Shown: in pieces, positions 36,664 through 45,079 of the stretch
Layout of the letters: every line of letters begins with the position of its first letter
Position numbering within the stretch: the stretch's first letter is position 1
Assembly (NCBI RefSeq): GCF_002835735.1
Contig: NZ_PISD01000019.1
Location: 1 to 64,000 of the forward strand
DNA: 64,000 bases
Source: Cytobacillus horneckiae
GTDB lineage: Bacteria > Bacillota > Bacilli > Bacillales > Cytobacillaceae
Direction of reading: 5' to 3'
Made by a program: the position numbers and the translations under genes
Notes under the pieces: generated by a model
Told to the model about the DNA's origin: nothing
What the model saw: the letters and a program-made list of their open reading frames with translations, nothing else
Databases searched by the model: none

Positions 36664-37238
36664 AAAAGATTTTAAAAATATTCAGTTCAATTATCACCGC
36701 AGTATTATTTATCAATGTGCTCGCGTTGTCATTCATTGTCATTTCTTCAAAAGCTTCAGGCGGTGAGCCGCTCATTTTTGGCCATCAGCTTAAATCAGTG
36801 CTATCCGGTTCAATGGAGCCCACTTTTCAAACTGGATCTATTATTGCAGTAAGTCCATTAGAGGGTGATGAAAAGAAAAATCTGAAAGCTGGTGATGTAA
36901 TCACCTTCCAGACGAAGGATGATATTCTTGTTACACATAGAATTACGGACGTGCAGAATAATGGAAGCCACGTCATGTATGAAACAAAGGGTGATAATAA
37001 TAATACAGCAGATATTGAACCGGTACTCGCAGAAAATGTAACGGCTGTTTATTCAGGATTTACGATACCTTATGCAGGTTATTTTATTGATTTTGCCCAA
37101 TCTAAAGAAGGCAGTGCGTTGCTGCTTATCCTTCCAGGTGTGTTTTTACTCTTTTATGCGGGCGTTTCAATATATCAAGGATTGAGGGAAATCGATAAAA
37201 AAACAAAGGAAATGAAATCAGATGAGAAGACTGTTTAA
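36660..37238 (+). CDS. sipW: ER-type signal peptidase I SipW
   Basis: A 192-residue signal peptidase of the archaeal/eukaryotic type. The nucleophile is Ser51 (LSGSMEPTFQTG) and the general base is His93 (LVTHRITDV) in place of the bacterial Lys; KGDNN (about 110-114) supplies the conserved Asp. Two membrane helices frame the enzyme (about 10-28 and 150-172). SipW cleaves TasA-type pre-proteins. It is the last gene of the calY operon and is followed by a terminator. Confidence 0.95.
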   Translation: MKKILKIFSSIITAVLFINVLALSFIVISSKASGGEPLIFGHQLKSVLSGSMEPTFQTGSIIAVSPLEGDEKKNLKAGDVITFQTKDDILVTHRITDVQNNGSHVMYETKGDNNNTADIEPVLAENVTAVYSGFTIPYAGYFIDFAQSKEGSALLLILPGVFLLFYAGVSIYQGLREIDKKTKEMKSDEKTV

Positions 37239-37278
37239 AAATCACGTTGAAATATAGAGCGTGATTTTTATTTTTTTG
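37237..37278 (+). terminator. Terminator of the calY-sipW operon
   Basis: Stem AAAAATCACG / CGTGATTTTT followed by ATTTTTTTG, overlapping the sipW stop codon. Confidence 0.88.
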
Positions 37279-37364
37279 ACTATAATAACTGAAAGTTCTG
37301 TCTGAATTGTGTATGATTGATGATGAAGGAATTTACATATAAATACATTAATTGGAGAGGAAAT

Positions 37365-37925
37365 ATGGAAAAACAAATTATATTAATTAGGCACTGCGAA
37401 GCAGAAGGACAGGAGCCACATGCACCATTAACTAGGAATGGGGAAAACCAGTCATTATTATTGAGTAAGTTGTTAAGCGAACATAAAGTCGATAAAATTA
37501 TCTCCAGCCCATTTAAGCGCGCAATAAAAACAATCGAGCATTTTAGCAATGTTAGTGGAATCAATATTGAAATAGATTCAAGGCTATCGGAGAGAATATT
37601 AAGCGCTTCTCCGTTAACAAATTGGCAGGAGCTTCTGGAGCATTCATTTAGAGATTTAGATTTGAAATTAGAAGGCGGAGAATCCAGCAGGGAAGCAATG
37701 AAAAGAATAGGTGCCGTGATTGATGAAGCGTTAGCAAGTGATAGTGAGCATATTCTTGTTGTAACCCATGGCAACTTACTCTCGCTACTATTAAAAACAT
37801 ACGATCATAATATAGGTTATGGAAAATGGAAGGGTTTATCTAATCCTGATGTTTATCAATTGCAATATAAAGAGGCAAACGTAAGATTAAAAAGAATATG
37901 GGGGAAGAACAACGATGAATTATAA
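37365..37925 (+). CDS. Histidine phosphatase family protein (first copy)
   Basis: A 186-residue branch-1 histidine phosphatase (phosphoglycerate-mutase superfamily). The catalytic motif is [11 protein letters not shown], where the usual Gly after His is Cys; [15 protein letters not shown] and [12 protein letters not shown] supply the second Arg and His. ATG at 37365 follows GGAGAGG. It overlaps the next gene by 11 bases. A related copy lies 0.8 kb downstream. Substrate unknown. Confidence 0.86.
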   Translation: MEKQIILIRHCEAEGQEPHAPLTRNGENQSLLLSKLLSEHKVDKIISSPFKRAIKTIEHFSNVSGINIEIDSRLSERILSASPLTNWQELLEHSFRDLDLKLEGGESSREAMKRIGAVIDEALASDSEHILVVTHGNLLSLLLKTYDHNIGYGKWKGLSNPDVYQLQYKEANVRLKRIWGKNNDEL

Positions 37926-38265
37926 TGATAAAACATTTACAGCTGTACAAAATTCCGATAATGGGGAAGTCTCTTCACAAACATTTTTTCATTATAAGCA
38001 AGAAGGCAATATCTTGTTAGGCGCTTATGAGGGCGGAGAAATTATTAAGGGGACACTCATTGGCCTAGTACATGAGAATGGCAAATTATCTTTTAGATAT
38101 AATCATGTCAATGTAGCAGGGGAAATTCGCGGTGGTTCTTGTGAATCTTCTCCTGAAATATTGGAGGATGGCAGGGTCCGCTTATATGAAGAGTGGCAAT
38201 GGACAGATGATGAAAAAGCAAAAGGACAATCGATTATAGAAGAACTTAAAGTAGCTGAAGGATAA
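37915..38265 (+). CDS. Small beta-barrel-like protein, often annotated n-acetylglutamate synthase
   Basis: A 116-residue protein with alternating strands ([50 protein letters not shown]). Bacillus homologues are frequently labelled n-acetylglutamate synthase, but no ArgA-like or GNAT motif is present, so I would not use that name. It overlaps the phosphatase gene and is 2 bp from the RDD gene, so it belongs to the same operon. Function unknown. Confidence 0.75.
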   Translation: MNYNDKTFTAVQNSDNGEVSSQTFFHYKQEGNILLGAYEGGEIIKGTLIGLVHENGKLSFRYNHVNVAGEIRGGSCESSPEILEDGRVRLYEEWQWTDDEKAKGQSIIEELKVAEG

Positions 38266-38267
38266 TA

Positions 38268-38735
38268 ATGACAGTACAACGAGAAGAAGCAAATTATGCC
38301 GGTTTTTGGATTAGATTAGCAGCGAATTTTTTAGACTTCATTCTGTTTCACATCCCTTTTGCTATTATTATATTTTATTTAACGGGTGATTTTAATATAG
38401 AATGGGCTAGTCAATGGTACTGGGAATTATTATATTATAGCTATTTAACAATTTTGCCTATATTTTGGAGCGGATATATCATAGGGAAAAGAATTTGCCG
38501 AATACGTGTATGCAACAATAATGGTCAAAGATTGATATTCTTCCAAATGTTGATTCGAGAAGTGTTAATAAAATACGCATTCGCCATTTTAACTTTTGGA
38601 CTCGTCAATGTTGCTAGCATAATGATGATGATCATTCGTAATGATAAGCACGGTATTCATGATTTAGCTGCAGGTACTTATGTGACGCATGCAAATCCGA
38701 TTCAATATGAATTGAAGAAATCCTACTTTAATTAA
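38268..38735 (+). CDS. RDD-family membrane protein
   Basis: A 155-residue RDD protein. The family-defining Arg and Asp residues appear in YAGFWIRLAANFLDFILFHI at the start, and RNDKHGIHDLAAGTYV gives the conserved ending. There are three membrane helices. RDD proteins are of varied or unknown function; some act in ion transport. Tightly packed in the four-gene phosphatase operon. Confidence 0.9.
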   Translation: MTVQREEANYAGFWIRLAANFLDFILFHIPFAIIIFYLTGDFNIEWASQWYWELLYYSYLTILPIFWSGYIIGKRICRIRVCNNNGQRLIFFQMLIREVLIKYAFAILTFGLVNVASIMMMIIRNDKHGIHDLAAGTYVTHANPIQYELKKSYFN

Positions 38736-38758
38736 GAAGAAATGAGGCAATAGGAAGA

Positions 38759-39304
38759 ATGACGATTACAAATGTATTCCTTGTTCGCCATGCACATTCA
38801 AATTATTCAACAGATGAATGGAACAGACCGTTATCTGAAAAAGGAAGATTGGCGATTGAAGCTCTGCTTAAGATTTTTAGTAAGATTGCCATAAATGTAG
38901 TAATATCAAGTCCTTATAGAAGAGCAGTTGAAACAGTTGAGGGAATTAACCGAAATTTAGAGGTTATATTAATTGAAGATTTCAAAGAAAGAACCATTTC
39001 ATTGAAAAAAGCAGATGATTTTCATGGTGAGGTACTTAAAGCATGGGTCAATCCTCACTATAAACTAGCTGGCGGGGAATCAAACAAGGAAGCACAAACA
39101 AGAGGTGTGACAGCACTCCAACAAATAATAAGAAAGTATGCTGGTAAGAATATAATAATCGGAACCCATGGCAATTTAATGGCGTTAATCCTCAACGAAT
39201 TTGATTCCTCTTTTGACTTTCATTTTTGGCAACGATTAACAATGCCTGATGTGTATCAGTTAACATTTAAAAATGAAGAATTAACATCGATAAAACGAGT
39301 ATGA
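38759..39304 (+). CDS. Histidine phosphatase family protein (second copy)
   Basis: A 181-residue histidine phosphatase with LVRHAHSNYSTDEWNRPLSE at the N-terminus, ISSPYRRAVETVEGI, GGESNKEAQTRG and IIGTHGNLMALIL. It is clearly related to the gene at 37365 (same blocks, including MPDVYQL near the end, SNPDVYQL in the other), so the pair arose by duplication within the operon or was acquired together. Here the catalytic motif is RHAHSN. Substrate unknown. Confidence 0.87.
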   Translation: MTITNVFLVRHAHSNYSTDEWNRPLSEKGRLAIEALLKIFSKIAINVVISSPYRRAVETVEGINRNLEVILIEDFKERTISLKKADDFHGEVLKAWVNPHYKLAGGESNKEAQTRGVTALQQIIRKYAGKNIIIGTHGNLMALILNEFDSSFDFHFWQRLTMPDVYQLTFKNEELTSIKRV

Positions 39305-39316
39305 AATGGAATAGAA

Positions 39317-39351
39317 ACAAACAGGACTGCATTGCTGCAGTCCTGTTTTTA
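39317..39351. terminator. Terminator between phosphatase operon and AI-2E gene
   Basis: Perfect stem AAACAGGACTGCA / TGCAGTCCTGTTT with T-run on the plus side and A-rich sequence on the other, between two convergent stop codons. Confidence 0.88.
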
Positions 39352-40377
39352 AGCTTTTTTAAGCTTTTTCTTAAGAGGTTCATTTCCTTGGACGCCTAGA
39401 ACGTCAAGAAGAAATACGAACACAGGTATTCCGACAATTAATCCCCAGACACCAAAGAAATGTTCACCAAATATTAACACGATAAATGTATAGAATACTG
39501 GTAAATTAGTTTTTGATGACATTAGTTTAGGGTTTAATATATATGCTTCGATAGCATGGATAATCATAATAACGATAAGAAGATAGACAACGAGCATAAT
39601 GCCGCCAATCGTATAGGCGATTAAACTTAATGGAAACAAGGATATGATGACACCAGCAACCGGAATTAATCCTAAGAAGAAAATTAGAATGGATAGCCCC
39701 ATGAGGTGAGGGAAGTCCATTATCCATAAAGCAAAAGTTGTCAATGTACAATTGACAAGGGCAATGATAAATTGCGCTTCAATGACTTTTCCAAATGTTT
39801 GCACGAATTTTGATCCGAAATAGGCAATCTCATTATAAAAAGGTGCAACCTTACTATCCTTAAACTTGCTTGTAAATTCAATCAATTTTGGTTTTTCTAG
39901 TACAAAAAATATACTTAATATTAATGAAATCAATAACTGGACGCCAAATGAACTAATGTCAGAGAAATATTTTAAGAGCACTGTGACGCCTTGCTCCAAA
40001 TAGGACGAAATATCATTGCGTTCATACATTTCGGTTATATAATTCAAAATGATATTGTCGTGTTTTTGACTAAAGAAAGACTGCATTTGTCCAATTAATT
40101 GCGAGATTTCAAAAATAATCATTGGCAAATATCTGCTTATACCTATGGACAATAAACCAATGATAAGTAAGAAAAGCCCAATAACTGTAAATTTCCGATT
40201 GATGTTCATCCGTTTAAGCACGAGATTCACTAATCTGTCCATTAAAAAAGAGATAATAAAGGTAATTAAAATTACATTTATCATACTTTTCATTAAAAAT
40301 AACACAAATACGAGTATAGCAAAGATTAAGACTCTTTTTATTCCGCTATTATAAAAGAAGCTTTTAACATTCTCCAT
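39349..40377 (-). CDS. AI-2E family (PerM-like) transporter
   Basis: A 342-residue membrane protein with about eight helices. Conserved PerM/AI-2E blocks include the central FGKVIEAQFIIALVNC and the C-terminal LNPKLMSSKTNLPVF, FGVWGLIVGIPVFVFLLDV. Members export quorum signals or exchange ions; the substrate is unknown here. The start at 40377 follows GGGGGGAAAG; the frame extends ten codons further upstream without a matching site. Confidence 0.9.
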   Translation of the reverse strand: MENVKSFFYNSGIKRVLIFAILVFVLFLMKSMINVILITFIISFLMDRLVNLVLKRMNINRKFTVIGLFLLIIGLLSIGISRYLPMIIFEISQLIGQMQSFFSQKHDNIILNYITEMYERNDISSYLEQGVTVLLKYFSDISSFGVQLLISLILSIFFVLEKPKLIEFTSKFKDSKVAPFYNEIAYFGSKFVQTFGKVIEAQFIIALVNCTLTTFALWIMDFPHLMGLSILIFFLGLIPVAGVIISLFPLSLIAYTIGGIMLVVYLLIVIMIIHAIEAYILNPKLMSSKTNLPVFYTFIVLIFGEHFFGVWGLIVGIPVFVFLLDVLGVQGNEPLKKKLKKA

Positions 40378-40432
40378 TTTCTTTCCCCCCATATGTACTG
40401 AAATCAAGTACGATTGTACTTAATAGAGGGTA

Positions 40433-40753
40433 TCAAAGATAGCTGGATTGAAATTGTACAGGAATGTTGAATGGCTGTTTGCCAGGTATTTGCACATATT
40501 GATCCACAGTAAGAGGAGGCTTTATTGATAATTTAGGGCCTTCAATATAAGCCGTAACCTGCAGTTCAACCGCTTCACTTAAACTTGCTGCGATATATGA
40601 TGAGTGATACAACAAAGGCAATTCTTCTCCATGAATTTCTTCACTTGTGTTACTTTGTGTGAAACCGCTTAGATCGACTTGGTGATTTAACGAAGGGTAA
40701 ACGGTTACAGTCAATATGATGATTGAAAACAACACTTTGAGCAATTTATACAT
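40433..40753 (-). CDS. Small secreted protein, hypothetical
   Basis: A 106-residue frame with an N-terminal hydrophobic signal-like segment (about 5-22) and a polar extracytoplasmic part without cysteines. It starts with ATG preceded by GAAAGGATG. No family recognised. It lies 56 bp upstream of the AI-2E gene on the same strand and could share its transcript. Confidence 0.55.
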   Translation of the reverse strand: MYKLLKVLFSIIILTVTVYPSLNHQVDLSGFTQSNTSEEIHGEELPLLYHSSYIAASLSEAVELQVTAYIEGPKLSIKPPLTVDQYVQIPGKQPFNIPVQFQSSYL

Positions 40754-40940
40754 CCTTTCACAAGACCCTAATGTATATTTTATAATATTTTATTCCTTTT
40801 TCATATCTCAAAATGTATTCTTCAAAAATTTCTTACCTTTTATAAGCTAACTATGATAGAAGGGGACAGAATATTCTACTTTTGTTCTAGATTAATTTTG
40901 ATGCTATTTAACCTAAGCACACTTCTTTTTAGCATGAATT

Positions 40941-42110
40941 ATGCAAAAGTGTGGCAAAATAATGATTCATTATTATGCATGGGGTGAGAGTGTGGAGAAG
41001 GTTAAGACAATGTTCATTTGGTTCATGATTTTTTTTTATATTGTCATGCCATCTTCCTGGCATCTAACGGTTTTTGCGGGTGATGATGCGTCCGTAATCA
41101 ATATCAAAATAATGCAGACAACAGATATGCATGGAAATATTCTTGATTATAAATACCAGTCAGCTGAGAAAACAGTAGATTTTGGTTTAGTAAGGACGGC
41201 ATCGCTTATAAAAAAAATAAGGGAGGAATATGAGAATACTTTACTGTTTGATACAGGTGATATTTTAGAAGGAAACGCGCTAGGTGAGTATGCTTATCGA
41301 AGCAGATTTTTTAATTTAGGGAGGGTGCACCCAGTAATTAAAGCAATGAACTATTTAAATTATGATGGTGCAACAGTTGGTAATCATGAATTTAATTATG
41401 GCCTGAATTTTTTGATGCAAAGCTTGCAAGGAGCGGCGTTTCCATTTGTTAATGCAAATATTTATATTGATGACCATAATACCAATCCAATAGATGATAT
41501 TAATTTGCTGCCGCCATATATCATTCAAGACAAAGAATGGACAGACGAATCAGGCGTAAAACAAAAGCTGAAAATAGGCATCATCGGATTTGTTACCCCA
41601 ATCGTTGCAGAGTGGGATAAAGAGTATTTTCGCGATAAATTAATAGTAAAGAATATATCAGAAACAGCCAGGCATTATGTGCCCCTTATGAAGGAGGAAG
41701 GCGCAGATATTATCGTTGCCCTAGCTCATGTGGGCATGGATGCTGATAAAGGATTGCAAGAAAAAGAAGGAAATTCTGTATCAGACCTTAGTCAAGTGAG
41801 TGGCATCGATGCCATCCTTTATGGACATACACATTCTGTCTATCCTTCAAGACCTGGTCTAAATTTAGTAAATACTAGTAGACCAGCGATTGTTCAAGCG
41901 GGATATTGGGGTAACCACTTAGGCATTATTGATCTTAAACTTGTTAACAAGAACGGGAAATGGAAAGTAGAAAAGAGCACTTCCTCTATTCAAACGATTT
42001 ATCGGACAATAAAAAACAAGAAGATTCCCGTTACTGGAAGAGATACAGAATTGGAAAAGCTCATGATGAAGGACCATTTAAATGTAAAAAAATTTAGTGA
42101 AATAAAGTAA
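40941..42110 (+). CDS. Secreted 5'-nucleotidase/2',3'-cyclic phosphodiesterase-like protein, metallophosphatase domain only
   Basis: The product (389 residues from the longest start; a GTG at 40992 behind GGGGTGAGA is more likely) has a signal segment and a complete calcineurin-like domain: MQTTDMHGNILDY, DTGDILEGN, VGNHEFNYG, ALAHVGMD and YGHTHSVYP. CpdB/YfkN-type enzymes continue with a C-terminal 5'-nucleotidase domain, but here the protein stops just past the domain junction (LEKLMMKDHLNVKKF). The C-terminal half is thus missing, next to a repeat-rich scar. The catalytic domain could still fold and cut phosphoesters outside the cell. Confidence 0.85.
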   Translation: MQKCGKIMIHYYAWGESVEKVKTMFIWFMIFFYIVMPSSWHLTVFAGDDASVINIKIMQTTDMHGNILDYKYQSAEKTVDFGLVRTASLIKKIREEYENTLLFDTGDILEGNALGEYAYRSRFFNLGRVHPVIKAMNYLNYDGATVGNHEFNYGLNFLMQSLQGAAFPFVNANIYIDDHNTNPIDDINLLPPYIIQDKEWTDESGVKQKLKIGIIGFVTPIVAEWDKEYFRDKLIVKNISETARHYVPLMKEEGADIIVALAHVGMDADKGLQEKEGNSVSDLSQVSGIDAILYGHTHSVYPSRPGLNLVNTSRPAIVQAGYWGNHLGIIDLKLVNKNGKWKVEKSTSSIQTIYRTIKNKKIPVTGRDTELEKLMMKDHLNVKKFSEIK

Positions 42111-42137
42111 TGAGCTAACAGGAGGTATGTTAGCTCA
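42111..42137 (+). terminator. Hairpin A after the 5'-nucleotidase-like gene
   Basis: Perfect 10-bp stem TGAGCTAACA / TGTTAGCTCA directly after the stop codon, with no T-run. It is nearly identical to hairpin B at 42448-42472. Confidence 0.6.
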
Positions 42138-42447
42138 GTGTGTTGAGAAAGTGATGCGAATAAAATTCAAATGGATTTGAAACGGTGTCCGTTCGATCCC
42201 TGGGGGAGAGAGGTGAGGTTGTCGAGAGTCTGGAGACGCCTAGCGTGAACTGTACCCCAATTTAGATAAGAAAAGTAACTAATAGAAAATCGGTGGTGAA
42301 ACGGGGTACGATTATATGAATAGACCATGTTCTGCTTAACTACGCTCAATTTCGGTTCCAAATCCGCAAACTAAGACCATTATCTGCTTAACTCCGCTTA
42401 AAATGGTTCCAGTTCAACATTTTAAAAAACGAGTTTCTTTACAACTT
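42138..42447. repeat. Repeat-rich, compositionally odd scar between two hairpins
   Basis: About 310 bp with no supported gene. The part 42175-42260 is much richer in G and C than its surroundings. TGAACTGTACCCC at 42246-42258 resembles the end of an IS3-type element and faces GGGGTAC at 42303. Two imperfect direct copies follow (42322 and 42374, both AGACCAT..TCTGCTTAACT..GCT......GGTTCCA, period 52). This looks like the remains of a small mobile or repeat element. Confidence 0.5.
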
Positions 42448-42472
42448 AAGCTAACAGGAAGTCTGTTAGCTT
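42448..42472 (-). terminator. Hairpin B after the gerC-type gene
   Basis: Perfect 10-bp stem AAGCTAACAG / CTGTTAGCTT just beyond the gerC-type stop codon; it shares GCTAACAGGA and TGTTAGCT with hairpin A on the far side of the scar. Confidence 0.6.
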
Positions 42473-42473
42473 C

Positions 42474-43610
42474 TTACTTTCCATATATTTTACTTATGCT
42501 TTTTACATAGGTAATATCAACAGTGATATCATCAATTATGAAAGACTCTAACATAGAGTCATGTTTATTTTCTTCCCATAATTTATGTTCATGCCTATAT
42601 AAATAATCTTCAAATTGGTAAATATCAGCACCGATGTTCTTCGCTTTATTAATTGATGCCATTACATCTTTTTTTACTTCTTCAATGAATCTTTTTTCTA
42701 CTTTTAATGGATCTCTATTCTCAGCGCCTTCTCTTAAAATGACAGACACTTTTATTGTTAATTGATAGCGTTCTTGACCGTCTTCTTTTTTAACTGATTT
42801 TTTATCCTTTGGATCGCGTACTTCGATGCTGATGGGCGTAGAGTCACTTTCATCATAATATAAATGAATTAAGCTTCTTTCTGAATTTGAATTAAATTTT
42901 ATATATCCAGTTAAATCTTCTTTATTTATGCTGCCGAGATAGTCATACCCTCTATTAAAATAAGCACCTTTTATGACTGGAACCGGGAGTATATGAGTAT
43001 CTTTATGAATGATATTCTTATTCATTACTACCTTTGGTATGATTAACATTTTCGTTTTTTCAGTTGATCTAATAATCATTTCTTCGGTTTCCAGTGGTGG
43101 TAAATCTGAAGCCAAAGAATGGGTATCAAGCGGCTGCGCTAGATGTGAAGTAATATACGGGTAATAAAAAGGCATTTTTGAAGTAAGGATTTCCTGTAGG
43201 TTTTCTTCTGTTCCATAAACATACCCGCTTAAGCGAAAGTTAAAGTTTGTATCAAGGGACTCTATGATATCATTCAATTTGTGATCAATTGCATTTTTTG
43301 AGAATAGAAATATTTGCATTTGATCATAATTGACTTTTATTTGCATTCCTTTGTAAATATCTATTAATGCCTCGTCTATTGTATTTCCTTTACCGGCGCC
43401 TATCCATACAGGCTTTTCTATGTTGATCGAGCTGCCTTCTGTTTTTGCCAAATTAGAAAAGTCCATAAATTGCAGATAAACATGAAACTTTTCTTCTTTA
43501 TAATCAACTCCAATTCCAACAGCATATGCCTGATATTGAATTTCCACCATATGCCCACAGCCGGATAACAACAATATTGCAAATAGAATGACAAACTTCT
43601 TTCTTCTCAT
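42474..43610 (-). CDS. Germinant receptor subunit C (Ger(x)C lipoprotein)
   Basis: A 378-residue lipoprotein with signal LLLSGCGHMVEIQ (lipid Cys18) and the Ger(x)C domains; AVGIGVDYKEEKFHVYLQF near the start and GADIYQFEDYLYRHEHKLWE near the end are typical. C subunits sit on the outer face of the spore inner membrane. It overlaps the A-subunit gene by four bases and is the last gene of the operon. Germinant specificity cannot be read from sequence. Confidence 0.92.
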   Translation of the reverse strand: MRRKKFVILFAILLLSGCGHMVEIQYQAYAVGIGVDYKEEKFHVYLQFMDFSNLAKTEGSSINIEKPVWIGAGKGNTIDEALIDIYKGMQIKVNYDQMQIFLFSKNAIDHKLNDIIESLDTNFNFRLSGYVYGTEENLQEILTSKMPFYYPYITSHLAQPLDTHSLASDLPPLETEEMIIRSTEKTKMLIIPKVVMNKNIIHKDTHILPVPVIKGAYFNRGYDYLGSINKEDLTGYIKFNSNSERSLIHLYYDESDSTPISIEVRDPKDKKSVKKEDGQERYQLTIKVSVILREGAENRDPLKVEKRFIEEVKKDVMASINKAKNIGADIYQFEDYLYRHEHKLWEENKHDSMLESFIIDDITVDITYVKSISKIYGK

Positions 43611-45079
43611 TTTTCATCACCAGTTCTCGTATCATCCGTTACTTCATATGTTTGATTTCTTTTTCTGTATAGGGAAATGGGAAATCTAATGATTGATTTC
43701 AAAATTTCAAACCAGTTTTGATCTTTAACAATCGCTAAAAATGGCATTCCGAATGACTTTAATGTGGATAGATGAATCAATAAGGAAATGATGGATAATA
43801 TGAATCCAAAAATCCCGAAGAAGTAACTGATTAGGAGTACACCCATCCGAAGAAAAAACACATTTCCACTTAAACTAACATTAACAAGTGTAAATCCAGC
43901 TACTGCGGTAATACCTACAACAATCAATAAGGTAGGAGAAGTAATACCAGCCCGGATGGCTGCATCTCCAATAATTAAACCGCCAATCACGGCCACTGTT
44001 TGTCCAATACCTTTTGGCAAACGGGCGCCAGCTTCTTTAAACAACTCAAACATAATAAACATAGTTATCATTTCTAACAGTGTCGAGAACGGAAGCCCCA
44101 TTTTTGAAATTGTAATTGTTGCAATGAGAGGCAATGGGAGCTGTCCCACATTATGAGTGACCAATGCAGTATAGAATCCTGGCAAAAATATGCTAACAAA
44201 CAGGCCCATTATTCTAATTAATCTTTCGACTGAAGAATAGTAAAAACTGACATTACTGTCTTCAGCAGTTTTCATTAAAAAAGTGAGATTAATGGGAGCG
44301 ATAATCACAGTTGGCGCGCCATCCATAACGATGGAAAATCTTCCTTGGGTTAGTGACTCTGCTACAAAGTCAGGTCTGCCCGTAAAATTGGTTAGCGGCA
44401 TAAGCGAAGATTTCTGATCGATGATTAAATCTGCCAGTTCGTCTCTGCTCTGTAGAATATCAACATCTATTGACCCAAGCTTGCTGCGGACTTGATTTAA
44501 AATTTCCTGATTCATGACATCTTTTAAATAAATAAGGGATACTTTAGTGTTTGATCTTGTCCCGATTGTGAATTCTTCAGTTACAAATGAAGTGGATTTT
44601 AGCCTTTTTCTAATCAAACCGATATTCGTGCTCAAATCCTCAGTAAATCCATCCTTCGGACCTGTAATAGACACTTCTACAACGGATTCCTCAGGCTGTC
44701 TCGAAGGAGGATTTCTCACATCATAAATATATACTTTTTCTCTGAAGCTTGAAATTACGATAAGCTTACCTTCAAATACTTCCTCAGTAATTTTCTTTTC
44801 ATCCATGTCCTTTTTAAAGCAATAATCGCTTTGGATAAAGTTATATAATGCATCGTCATCCTTTAATCGCTGTTCGGATAAATAGGGAAGAACAAGCGAT
44901 TGCACCATTTTCGTATCAGCAATTGACTTGCAAAAAACAATCGTGATTTGTCCATGAGGTACATGTTTGACCGGTATCGATTTAATCATAATATCAGATG
45001 AGTAATTGAAAAGTTTTTTTAATGATTCAATTGTGTAAATCGATTCTTTCCTGTTCAATATGCTCACCCACTTTTCCAT
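43607..45079 (-). CDS. Germinant receptor subunit A (GerA family)
   Basis: A 490-residue spore germination protein: a soluble N-terminal half (to about 285) and four to five C-terminal membrane helices. Family motifs include LIGSIDVDILQSRDELADLI-like text, EGRF-type SLTQGRFSIVMDGAPTVIIAP, and KEAGARLPKGIGQTVAVIGG. It oligomerises into the ion-releasing channel of the germinosome. It overlaps the B gene by 16 bases upstream and the C gene by 4 bases downstream. Confidence 0.93.
   Translation of the reverse strand: MEKWVSILNRKESIYTIESLKKLFNYSSDIMIKSIPVKHVPHGQITIVFCKSIADTKMVQSLVLPYLSEQRLKDDDALYNFIQSDYCFKKDMDEKKITEEVFEGKLIVISSFREKVYIYDVRNPPSRQPEESVVEVSITGPKDGFTEDLSTNIGLIRKRLKSTSFVTEEFTIGTRSNTKVSLIYLKDVMNQEILNQVRSKLGSIDVDILQSRDELADLIIDQKSSLMPLTNFTGRPDFVAESLTQGRFSIVMDGAPTVIIAPINLTFLMKTAEDSNVSFYYSSVERLIRIMGLFVSIFLPGFYTALVTHNVGQLPLPLIATITISKMGLPFSTLLEMITMFIMFELFKEAGARLPKGIGQTVAVIGGLIIGDAAIRAGITSPTLLIVVGITAVAGFTLVNVSLSGNVFFLRMGVLLISYFFGIFGFILSIISLLIHLSTLKSFGMPFLAIVKDQNWFEILKSIIRFPISLYRKRNQTYEVTDDTRTGDEK

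Noticed and set aside
42167-42361. 64-residue minus-strand frame in the scar after the 5'-nucleotidase-like gene
   Set aside because: It runs through inverted and direct repeats and has no RBS; an artefact of repeat sequence.
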